Assembly (NCBI GenBank): GCA_019746155.1
Contig: JAIESJ010000183.1
Coordinates: 1-7,731, forward strand
From: Burkholderiales bacterium
GTDB taxonomy: Bacteria; Pseudomonadota; Gammaproteobacteria; Burkholderiales; SG8-41
Direction: 5' to 3'
DNA: 7,731 nucleotides
Below the pieces are notes generated by a model. The model did no database searches. It saw only the letters and a program-made list of their open reading frames with translations, and was not told the DNA's origin. Every line of letters begins with the position of its first letter. The stretch's first letter is position 1. A program made the translations under genes and the position numbers. Positions 1-5,253 of this stretch are shown piece by piece.

Positions 1-8
1 AACTAAAT

Positions 9-37
9 GAAAATAAATTGAATTATTTATTATTTTC
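9..37. repeat. AT-rich imperfect inverted repeat at window edge
   Basis: The first 40 bases are strikingly AT-rich next to GC-rich sequence. GAAAAT (9-14) is mirrored by ATTTTC (32-37), and AATAAAT (12-18) by ATTTATT (25-31), so two alternative stems exist. It could be the tail of a terminator or the promoter area for the gene that follows. The rest of the stretch up to 198 holds no gene that I can support. Confidence 0.3.
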
Positions 38-198
38 GAAATGGGCTGCGGGCGGCCGGGGGGCTGCAAAAGGTGTCGAACGAGACAAGATCGTCGCGGA
101 TATCGACAGTCGGCTATCGAGATTTCGACAGCGTCTTTTCGACGATGCCGGTCGGTGTTGAGTTAGAATCGTTGTCACAGTTCACTGCGGAAACAATC

Positions 199-1239
199 AT
201 GCAGGTAGTGACAGCAGGTACGGCGCAGGCGCTGCCCGTGACTTATGACGACGTTGCCGCGGCGGCGCAAACGCTTGCCGGCATAGCCCACCGCACGCCG
301 GTGCTGACCTCACGCACCATCGATGCGCGCACCGGCGCCGGCGTGTTCTTCAAATGCGAGAACCTGCAGCGCGGCGGCGCGTTCAAGTTCCGCGGCGCCT
401 ATAACGCGCTCGCCCATCTGGCGCCGAAGCAGAAACTGCGCGGCGTGGTCGCCTATTCCTCGGGCAACCATGCGCAGGCGGTGGCGCTCGCCGGGAAACT
501 GCTCGGTATCAAGGCCGTCATCGTCATGCCTGACGACGCGCCGGCGGTGAAGGCCGAGGCCACGCGCGGCTACGGCGCCGAGGTGGTCGTGTATAACCGC
601 GAACACGATTCGCGCGAGGCGATCGCCGACGAGCTGGCACGCAGCCGCGGCCTCACCGTCATACCGCCGTTCGACCATCCGCACATTGTTGCCGGGCAGG
701 GCACGGCGGCCAAGGAACTGATCGAGGACGCCGGCCCGCTGGATTATCTGCTGGTACCGGTCGGCGGCGGCGGGCTGATATCGGGCTGCGCCATCGCCGC
801 CAACGCCCTGTCGCCGGGCGTGAAAGTGATCGGTGTCGAACCTGCGGCCGGCGACGATGTCGTGCGTTCGTTCAGAACCGGGACCATCCAGAGCGTCCAC
901 AATCCCCAGACCCTCGCCGACGGCGCGCGCACTTCCGCACCCGGCAAAGTGACTTTTCCGCTGATCCTGCATCACGTGCACGACATGCTGACGGTGACCG
1001 ACGAAGAACTGCTGCGCGCGATGTTTTACCTGTGGGAGCGCATGAAAATCGTGGTCGAGCCCACCGGCGCGCTCGGCGCCACAGCGCTGCTCGAAGGCAA
1101 GCTCGCCGCCCGCGGCAAGCGCGTGGGCGTGATCCTCTCCGGCGGCAATGCAGATTTCAAACAGTTGGCTTCTGATCATGGCCTGCGTCGAAGGCCCGGC
1201 GTGTACTCGCGGCGTGGTACCGGATCGGCTGGACGTTGA
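199..1239 (+). CDS. PLP-dependent threonine/serine dehydratase, serine racemase-like (fold type II)
   Basis: A cytosolic PLP enzyme expected to deaminate L-threonine or L-serine (or 3-hydroxyaspartate) to the 2-oxo acid, or to racemise serine. From the ATG at 199 it has 346 residues. Visible motifs are the PLP lysine in GAFKFRGA (K63), the SSGNH substrate loop (87-91), the phosphate-binding GGGG loop (189-192) and the SGGN ring-nitrogen motif (314-317). There is no C-terminal ACT-like domain, so it is not a long biosynthetic IlvA. The stretch GVEPAAGDD gives E214, G218 and D220 at the positions of the divalent-metal site of serine racemase, and WERMK followed by VEPTG also recalls that subgroup. 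A GTG at 73 would add 42 residues, but these use rare codons, match nothing in the family and sit outside the domain, so the ATG is preferred. No strong ribosome-binding site precedes either start. The last ~17 residues, rich in Arg and Gly, extend past the usual family end. The exact substrate is uncertain. Confidence 0.88.
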   Translation: MQVVTAGTAQALPVTYDDVAAAAQTLAGIAHRTPVLTSRTIDARTGAGVFFKCENLQRGGAFKFRGAYNALAHLAPKQKLRGVVAYSSGNHAQAVALAGKLLGIKAVIVMPDDAPAVKAEATRGYGAEVVVYNREHDSREAIADELARSRGLTVIPPFDHPHIVAGQGTAAKELIEDAGPLDYLLVPVGGGGLISGCAIAANALSPGVKVIGVEPAAGDDVVRSFRTGTIQSVHNPQTLADGARTSAPGKVTFPLILHHVHDMLTVTDEELLRAMFYLWERMKIVVEPTGALGATALLEGKLAARGKRVGVILSGGNADFKQLASDHGLRRRPGVYSRRGTGSAGR

Positions 1240-1287
1240 AGCGTCAGTCCGGTTCACACAAGACTCTTTCAAGACCTGGCTGGCCGG

Positions 1288-1656
1288 ATGTCGTCTTCGC
1301 GTTTCACGATCGATGATCTTGCGCTGGCCTTCGAATTCGTCAGCAGCGGGCCACCCATGGAGCACAACGCGTACCTCTCCATCGATACCGGGCGGATTTA
1401 TTGGATCTCGGAGCTGGCCTCGGTGGAGGAGGAGATCCCCGATGATCTTGAAACGTCCGATCGCTACATCGCGATACCGCACAGGAACGACCTGGACCTT
1501 GGAAGGAATCTCGCGTTGCGCTTTGCCATCGCAAAAGCTTCGACGCGCTTTGTCCGGCGCAGCCGGCATGGCTGTGCTGCCCAAAACGAATTTTTTCATG
1601 CTCATGCGCGACGAAGCGCTCGCGCAACTTCGGACGCGCTCCGACGAGCAGAATGA
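1288..1656 (+). CDS. UPF0158-like small protein, probably frameshifted in its C-terminal half
   Basis: This 122-codon frame begins 48 bases after the dehydratase. Residues ~1-80 read like a soluble UPF0158-type protein of unknown function: LAFEFVSSG, then DTGRIYWISE, an acidic IPDD stretch, and YIAIPHRNDLDLGR followed by LALRF. After about residue 82 the sequence turns Arg/Ala/His-rich and no longer resembles the family. In the +1-shifted frame, from about 1590 to 1710, an FF...FFAIE...LLR...NGL pattern appears that fits the family's usual C-terminus (FF, WYxFE, ALR, NG) with about the right spacing. I infer a frameshift between roughly 1520 and 1600, so the gene is either broken or carries a sequence error. 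The shifted frame ends at a TGA (1775-1777) overlapping the ATG of the next gene. No clear ribosome-binding site precedes the ATG at 1288. The family call is from memory of motifs and is tentative. Confidence 0.5.
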   Translation: MSSSRFTIDDLALAFEFVSSGPPMEHNAYLSIDTGRIYWISELASVEEEIPDDLETSDRYIAIPHRNDLDLGRNLALRFAIAKASTRFVRRSRHGCAAQNEFFHAHARRSARATSDALRRAE

Positions 1657-1761
1657 TTTTTTCGCAATTGAATGCGATGGCGAGACGCTGCTTCGCACTC
1701 GCATTACCAACGGCTTATGTTATGGTTGCGAGGTTCGCAGCGCAATCAACGGTAACGCTTT

Positions 1762-1767
1762 GAGGAG
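1762..1767 (+). promoter_or_regulatory. Ribosome-binding site of the ahr-like gene
   Basis: GAGGAG lies 6 bases before the ATG at 1774. It is a strong match to the anti-Shine-Dalgarno sequence and fixes the start of the dehydrogenase. Confidence 0.75.
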
Positions 1768-1773
1768 AACATC

Positions 1774-2790
1774 ATGAGTTTTGTCCGTGCCTGGGCCGCG
1801 AAAGCGGCGGGCGGTGTCCTGGAAGCCTACGAATTCGACGCGGGTGTTCTGGGGCCGGAAGAAGTCGAGATCGCGGTCGAATATTGCGGCATTTGCCATT
1901 CCGATCTGTCCATGCTGAACAACGAATGGGGTATGACCGCGTACCCTTTGGTGCCTGGCCACGAGGCCATCGGGCGCGTCGTTGCCGTGGGCGGGCATGC
2001 CAAAGGTGTGCGTGTCGGCCAGCGTGTCGGCGTGGGCTGGAATGCCGCGAGCTGCTTGCATTGTCGTTCCTGTATTACGGGTGACCAGCACCTGTGTTCA
2101 AGCGTGCAGCCCACCATCGTCAATCATCACGGCGCATTCGCCGAGCGGGTGCGCGCGCACTGGGTGTGGGTCATCCCCATTCCGGAAGGTCTGGATGCGA
2201 GCGCTGCCGGTCCGCTGCTATGCGGCGGCATCACGGTGTTTTTCCCGCTGTTGAATTTCGGTGTCAAGCCAACGCACCGTGTGGGCGTAGTGGGCATCGG
2301 CGGCCTGGGCCATATGGCGCTCAAGTTCCTTAACGCCTGGGGTTGCGAGGTCACCGCGTTCACGTCCAGCGAGTCCAAGCACAAGGAGGCCAGGGCGCTG
2401 GGCGCGCACCGCGTAGTGTCCAGCCGCGATGCCGCGGCGATGCAGGCGATCGCTGGCTCGCTCGACATGATCCTGGACACCGTCAACGTACCTTTGCAAT
2501 GGGATACGCTGATGTCCACGCTGGCGCCCAAGGGGCGGCTACACGTGGTCGGTGCGGTGCTGGAACCGATTCCGGTCAATGCAATGGGCCTTATCCTGGG
2601 GCAACAAAGCATCTCCGGTTCGCCCACGGGTCCACGCAGCGCGATTGACGCGATGCTGGCTTTCGCGGCGCGTCATAAGATCACGCCGCAGGTCGAGCAT
2701 TTCCCGATGAGCCAGGTCAACGATGCGATGGAGCATCTGCGTACCGGCAAGGCGCGTTACCGCATTGTATTGGATGCCGATTTTGCTTGA
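1774..2790 (+). CDS. ahr: Zinc-dependent aldehyde reductase / alcohol dehydrogenase (Ahr/YjgB type)
   Basis: A cytosolic medium-chain dehydrogenase/reductase of 338 residues, the usual length for the E. coli Ahr (YjgB) and cinnamyl-alcohol-dehydrogenase group, which mainly reduces aldehydes to alcohols with NADPH. The N-terminal GroES-like domain holds YCGICHSDLS and GHE. The catalytic zinc ligands would be C41, H63 or E64, and C150 in PLLCGG. The structural zinc is bound by C94, C97, C100 and C108. The Rossmann domain starts with GIGGLGH (174-180). The TSSESK stretch (197-202) at the end of the second strand has no acidic residue at the ribose position, which fits NADPH. Similarity to Ahr runs the whole length, including NNEWG near the start, PLLCGGITVF and the C-terminal GKARYR. 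All key residues are present. The start has a strong GAGGAG site. The gene follows the UPF0158-like frame with little space and may share its transcript; it converges on the marC-like gene. Physiological substrate unknown; aldehyde detoxification is likely. Confidence 0.92.
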   Translation: MSFVRAWAAKAAGGVLEAYEFDAGVLGPEEVEIAVEYCGICHSDLSMLNNEWGMTAYPLVPGHEAIGRVVAVGGHAKGVRVGQRVGVGWNAASCLHCRSCITGDQHLCSSVQPTIVNHHGAFAERVRAHWVWVIPIPEGLDASAAGPLLCGGITVFFPLLNFGVKPTHRVGVVGIGGLGHMALKFLNAWGCEVTAFTSSESKHKEARALGAHRVVSSRDAAAMQAIAGSLDMILDTVNVPLQWDTLMSTLAPKGRLHVVGAVLEPIPVNAMGLILGQQSISGSPTGPRSAIDAMLAFAARHKITPQVEHFPMSQVNDAMEHLRTGKARYRIVLDADFA

Positions 2791-2795
2791 TCAGT

Positions 2796-2937
2796 CGTAG
2801 GGCGGTATGGCGCGCGGACCCATTAGGCCGCCTGCGGGTAGCGCGCCCGGCCCCCGTTCCCGCAGACGGGCGTTGCGCTAACGAGTCCCGGGGGCATGCC
2901 GCCGGAGGGCGTGTCGGCGAGGGATCGCCGACCTACG
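2796..2937. repeat. Palindromic 142-bp intergenic element with terminal inverted repeats
   Basis: The element starts 5 bases after the ahr-like stop. Its ends are CGTAGGGCGG (2796-2805) and CCGACCTACG (2928-2937), inverted repeats matching at 9 of 10 bases. Inside are nested inverted repeats: TAGCGC (2839-2844) with GCGCTA (2875-2880), GCCCG (2845-2849) with CGGGC (2867-2871), the alternative CTGCGGG (2832-2838) with CCCGCAG (2859-2865), and GTCGGCGA (2913-2920) with TCGCCGAC (2925-2932) around a GGGA loop. It has no coding capacity. The look is that of a REP/MITE-like interspersed repeat; ends reading GTAGGTCGG are, as I recall, common in repeats of betaproteobacteria. No flanking direct target duplication is obvious. 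Multicopy status cannot be judged from one window. Confidence 0.5.
2913..2932. repeat. Perfect 8-bp stem hairpin inside the intergenic element
   Basis: GTCGGCGA-GGGA-TCGCCGAC forms a perfect 8-bp stem with a 4-base loop. There is no T-run after it, so it is not a typical intrinsic terminator, although it could protect the 3' end of the ahr-like mRNA. Confidence 0.6.
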
Positions 2938-2952
2938 TTACTGCCGGAGGCA

Positions 2953-3060
2953 TTATTCAGCAACGACATGCAGCAAGCCGTTTCTTGCGCCCACATCACG
3001 CAATTGCGCGCATTGCGCCGCGCTGAGCCGGGTATTTCCCGGCGTGGTGTCCTCGCGCAT
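2953..3060 (-). CDS. Possible 35-residue small ORF or gene remnant
   Basis: On the minus strand an ATG (3058-3060) opens a 35-codon frame ending in TAA (2953-2955). It reads MREDTTPGNTRLSAAQ and then continues with CAQLRDVGARNGLL. About two thirds of its third positions are G or C, roughly as in real genes here. A GAGGAG lies upstream but rather far (about 13 bases). I do not recognise the peptide. It may be chance, a tiny gene, or the end of a decayed gene. Confidence 0.15.
   Translation of the reverse strand: MREDTTPGNTRLSAAQCAQLRDVGARNGLLHVVAE
3027..3043. repeat. Short perfect hairpin
   Basis: GCCGGG (3027-3032) and CCCGGC (3038-3043) form a perfect 6-bp stem around TATTT. No T-run follows on either strand, so its role is unknown. 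Confidence 0.4.
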
Positions 3061-3169
3061 CAGGTTCCCCGGCTCCTCGACATGCCTCAGTGGTTATTTT
3101 TTAATCGTGACAAACACAGTCTTCGCAGGATGGGCGTATTCGGCGTCTATCCAATGGTTGTTCACCAAG

Positions 3170-3178
3170 TTATCCACA
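3170..3178 (+). other. DnaA-box-like 9-mer
   Basis: TTATCCACA is a perfect match to the strong DnaA box. A degenerate inverted copy, TGTGAATTG, follows at 3184-3192. No cluster of boxes, AT-rich unwinding element or dnaA/dnaN/parAB gene is in the window, so it is not evidence of an origin by itself. Confidence 0.35.
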
Positions 3179-3498
3179 GAAATTGTGAATTGTTTTTGAT
3201 TTCAGCGAGCGCACAAGGCTCCGCGCTTTTTTCTGTTGCGCTTGACCGCGTGCGTATTACATGCTGCGACAGACTCAGGTCTCACGGTGCGGTAGCCAAG
3301 CGCGGACCGTATATTTTTATTGTTTTGTTTCAATTACTTATGCTAATCACCTCTGCCGACTCCCAACCGGGTGGCAAAGTCAAGAGGCGGTGCAAATTTT
3401 CTGGCGCAATATGGGGAAAGCGCCGGCAGCACGAGGCTGGATTGCCGGGGCGCAAGCTACCATGATTGCCGGGCCTGCAAGGATATCAACAAGTTACG

Positions 3499-3522
3499 AA
3501 AGCACCCCTGAAGGTGTTTTTT
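3499..3522 (+). terminator. Intrinsic terminator-like hairpin with T-run
   Basis: AAAGCACC (3499-3506) pairs with GGTGTTTT (3513-3520), including one G-T pair, around the loop CCTGAA, and the T-run continues to 3522. On the plus strand this is a plausible Rho-independent terminator. It lies about 710 bases after the ahr-like stop, so it may end an unseen small transcript. It also sits about 70 bases beyond the marC-like stop, where the opposite strand has only a short CTTT tail, so it could act weakly in both directions. Confidence 0.5.
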
Positions 3523-3590
3523 GTCAAGCGCTGGCTGAGAAAAAAGTGCAATGTGTCGTGACCGGCAGGGGATGAATCAGGCCGGGGCGG

Positions 3591-4199
3591 TCAGCCTGCG
3601 TTCTGCAACTGTCGCACGAAAGCTTCGATGCCCCGCAACAGCATTTCCACGGCGATCGCAGTCAGGACCAGTCCCATCAACCGTTCCAGAGCGAGCAACC
3701 CGCGCTCGCCGACCCATTTGCTGATGCGCTCGGCGAACAGCAGCAGCAGCAGCGTGACCGCCATGGCGACGGTCAGCGCCACCACCCATTCGAGCATGCG
3801 GTCCGGTGCGCGCGACACCATCAGTATCACCGTTGCCAGCGCGGTCGGCCCTGCAATCGAGGGAATCGCCAGCGGCACGATGAAGGGTTCGCCGGCGACG
3901 GTGTCGCCGAAAATGCCCTCCACATGCTTAAAAATCATCCTGAGCGCGATCAGGAACAGGATCACGCCGCCGGCGATGTTGAGCGAGGAATCCGACAACC
4001 CGAGCAGGTCGAGCATGGGCTTGCCGAAAAACACGAAAGCGAGCAGCACCGCGAAGGCAATCGCGCATTCGCGCACGATCACCGCCACGCGCCGCGCCGG
4101 CTCGAGATTGCGCAGCAGCGACACGAACAGCGGAATATTGCCGATCGGATCCATGACCAGCAGCAGGATCACGACGGCGGAAGCGAAAGAGATGTCCAT
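3591..4199 (-). CDS. MarC family inner-membrane protein
   Basis: A 202-residue integral membrane protein of the MarC/YchE/YhgN family (about 200-220 residues is usual). The molecular function of this family is not established; the early link to multiple antibiotic resistance was not confirmed for MarC itself. About six hydrophobic segments are seen, near residues 4-29, 45-63, 72-90, 107-130, 137-157 and 175-195. Conserved family motifs are MDPIGNIPLF (16-25) in the first segment and PLAIPSIAGPTA (109-120) in the fourth. The ATG (4197-4199) overlaps the regulator's TGA (4199-4201) by one base as TGATG, implying translational coupling. A longer frame upstream in the same phase only shadows the regulator gene and is not used. 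It converges with the ahr-like gene. Confidence 0.9.
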   Translation of the reverse strand: MDISFASAVVILLLVMDPIGNIPLFVSLLRNLEPARRVAVIVRECAIAFAVLLAFVFFGKPMLDLLGLSDSSLNIAGGVILFLIALRMIFKHVEGIFGDTVAGEPFIVPLAIPSIAGPTALATVILMVSRAPDRMLEWVVALTVAMAVTLLLLLFAERISKWVGERGLLALERLMGLVLTAIAVEMLLRGIEAFVRQLQNAG

Positions 4200-4897
4200 C
4201 AGAAACCGAACAGGTTGCGGCGGGCGTGCTGCAGATGCGCGATGATCAGGGTGCGGGCGCGCTCGGCGTCGCGGTCCCTCAGCGCATGCACGATATTGCG
4301 ATGCTCTTCCTGATACTTGAGGCGGCGCTCGGGCGTGACGATGCGGTCCTTGAGCTTGCCCCATTCCGCCTGCTGGCGCACCGCGGTCACCATGTCGAGC
4401 ACGCGGATCACGAAACGGTTGTGGGTCGCGGTGGCGAGCGCCTGGTGCAGCGCCGCGTCCCACAGCTCGAATTCGTCGAGCGTAGCGGCCCGTTCCGCCC
4501 TGTCGAGGCACATTTCCATGCGCTCGAAGTCGGCCGGAGTGGCATTGGTCGCGATCAGCTCGGCGAGCGCAGGCTCGATGCGCAGGCGCGCTTCCATCAG
4601 CTCTGCCGGGCTGGTGTGCGATACGCTGTCGAACGGAAATTCGCCGTTGCCGGCCCCGGCATGACTGGCGAGGAACGTCCCGCGGCCGACATGACGGGTA
4701 ATCGAGCCTTCGGCTTCGAGCTGGGCCAATGTCTTGCGCACCGCGTTGCGCGGCACGGCAAAGCGTCTGGCAAGCTCGCGCTCGGTCGGCAGCTTGGCAC
4801 CGGGCGCCAGCGTGCCGTCCGCTGCGGCGTTCATGATGAACTCGCGGACGCGCTGCGCGCCTTCGCGCGATTGCAAGCGGCTGCTGGTGCTGGTCAC
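4199..4897 (-). CDS. GntR-family transcriptional regulator, FadR subfamily (FCD domain)
   Basis: A 232-residue DNA-binding regulator. The N-terminal winged helix-turn-helix (about 15-78) shows GAKLPTERELARRF, then VPRNAVRKTLAQLEAEG and the wing HVGRGTF. The C-terminal helical FCD ligand domain (about 98-225) contains the likely metal ligands D147, H151, H199 and H221, so a metal-assisted carboxylate effector is likely from family knowledge. The start is a GTG (4895-4897) preceded by AGAGG at a suitable distance. The gene is divergent from the solute-binding protein gene and overlaps the marC-like gene by one base. A perfect inverted repeat over its putative -35 suggests autoregulation. The likely targets are itself with marC and the divergent operon. 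The effector is unknown, plausibly the substrate or a product of the hydrolase pathway. Confidence 0.92.
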   Translation of the reverse strand: MTSTSSRLQSREGAQRVREFIMNAAADGTLAPGAKLPTERELARRFAVPRNAVRKTLAQLEAEGSITRHVGRGTFLASHAGAGNGEFPFDSVSHTSPAELMEARLRIEPALAELIATNATPADFERMEMCLDRAERAATLDEFELWDAALHQALATATHNRFVIRVLDMVTAVRQQAEWGKLKDRIVTPERRLKYQEEHRNIVHALRDRDAERARTLIIAHLQHARRNLFGF

Positions 4898-4963
4898 TGT
4901 TTTACCTCTGTTTCCGTTCCGAAACGCGGTCGTGAAAACATGTCGCCGCGGTTAGTTTAGCGC

Positions 4964-4992
4964 ATTGTTCACAAACAAACCAATAAGGTCAA
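4964..4992 (-). promoter_or_regulatory. Putative promoter of the gntR-marC pair
   Basis: On the minus strand TTGACC (4987-4992) is followed after 17 bases by AACAAT (4964-4969). The -35 matches consensus at 5 of 6 positions and the -10 at 4 of 6. It lies about 70 bases before the GTG start and is overlapped by the inverted repeat at 4977-4999. Confidence 0.4.
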
Positions 4993-4999
4993 TTGGTTT
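4977..4999. promoter_or_regulatory. Putative operator: perfect 8-bp inverted repeat
   Basis: AAACCAAT (4977-4984) and ATTGGTTT (4992-4999) form a perfect inverted repeat with a 7-base spacer. It covers the putative -35 of the regulator's promoter, as expected for an autorepressor dimer site. The half-site ACCAAT/ATTGGT recurs three more times towards the divergent operon. Confidence 0.55.
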
Positions 5000-5094
5000 A
5001 TATTCGCCCGGAATGCGCAGGAAGCGATATCCCGAGGCGCACGTCCCGATTCTCTTTTTGTGCATGGTGCAATGCAGCGTGTTTCTGATGGCGA

Positions 5095-5144
5095 ACCAAT
5101 TTCGGCCACTTGTGAACCAAGTTAGAAATTTGTTGACAATTGGT
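5095..5144. promoter_or_regulatory. Cluster of ACCAAT half-sites before the divergent operon
   Basis: ACCAAT (5095-5100), ACCAAG (5116-5121) and the inverted ATTGGT (5139-5144) follow each other at 21- and 23-base steps, about two helical turns, so they face the same side of the DNA. The last overlaps the -35 and spacer of the forward promoter. They share the half-site of the operator at 4977-4999, pointing to one regulator for both directions. Confidence 0.45.
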
Positions 5145-5161
5145 CTAACGCTACATAGCAT
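5133..5161 (+). promoter_or_regulatory. Putative promoter of the solute-binding protein operon
   Basis: A perfect -35 TTGACA (5133-5138) is followed after 17 bases by TAGCAT (5156-5161), 4 of 6 matches to the -10. The predicted leader is about 85 bases and holds a small hairpin CCACA/TGTGG (5196-5210). A half-site lies inside the promoter. Confidence 0.55.
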
Positions 5162-5253
5162 GAATAGAGTACAGCACGCCGGAAAAACACCGTGACCACA
5201 GCGAATGTGGCGCGACCGTTCAATGTTGTTTCTGCTGATTCTTGGAGAAGTGT

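Larger units (their letters stand above)
2791..3590. other. Long gene-poor intergenic region between convergent genes
   Basis: About 800 bases between the stops of the convergent ahr-like and marC-like genes. The first part is a GC-rich palindromic element (2796-2937). The remainder mixes GC-rich and AT-rich patches, such as 3091-3110 and 3309-3345, and contains short hairpins, a DnaA-box-like 9-mer and a terminator-like hairpin with a T-run. Open frames on the plus strand (for example 2896-3465) have mixed, unlikely composition and no recognisable motif, so I do not call them. It may host a small RNA or old gene remnants. Confidence 0.7.

Noticed and set aside
164..169. TAGAAT as a -10 element for the dehydratase
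   Set aside because: No acceptable -35 was found at 16-18 bases upstream, so the match alone is too weak.
73..198. N-terminal extension of the dehydratase from a GTG at 73
   Set aside because: The 42 extra residues use rare codons, do not resemble the family and have no Shine-Dalgarno; the ATG at 199 gives the normal length.
310..1710. 466-codon open frame on the minus strand across the dehydratase and UPF0158-like genes
   Set aside because: It is an antisense shadow of GC-rich coding DNA: His/Arg/Gly-rich, no domain, and it conflicts with the clear plus-strand PLP enzyme.
3091..3200. Replication origin suggested by AT-rich DNA and a DnaA box
   Set aside because: There is only one good box, no array, and no replication gene nearby.
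2896..3465. 189-codon plus-strand open frame in the intergenic region
   Set aside because: It crosses the palindromic repeat and AT-rich patches, has mixed composition with no motif, and lacks a good ribosome-binding site.
4200..4511. N-terminal extension of the MarC protein in the same frame
   Set aside because: It overlaps the regulator's coding sequence, is Arg/Pro/Gly-rich and non-hydrophobic; the internal ATG gives the normal MarC start.
4965..5195. 76-codon plus-strand frame in the divergent promoter region
   Set aside because: It spans the operators and promoters, has no ribosome-binding site and no recognisable domain.
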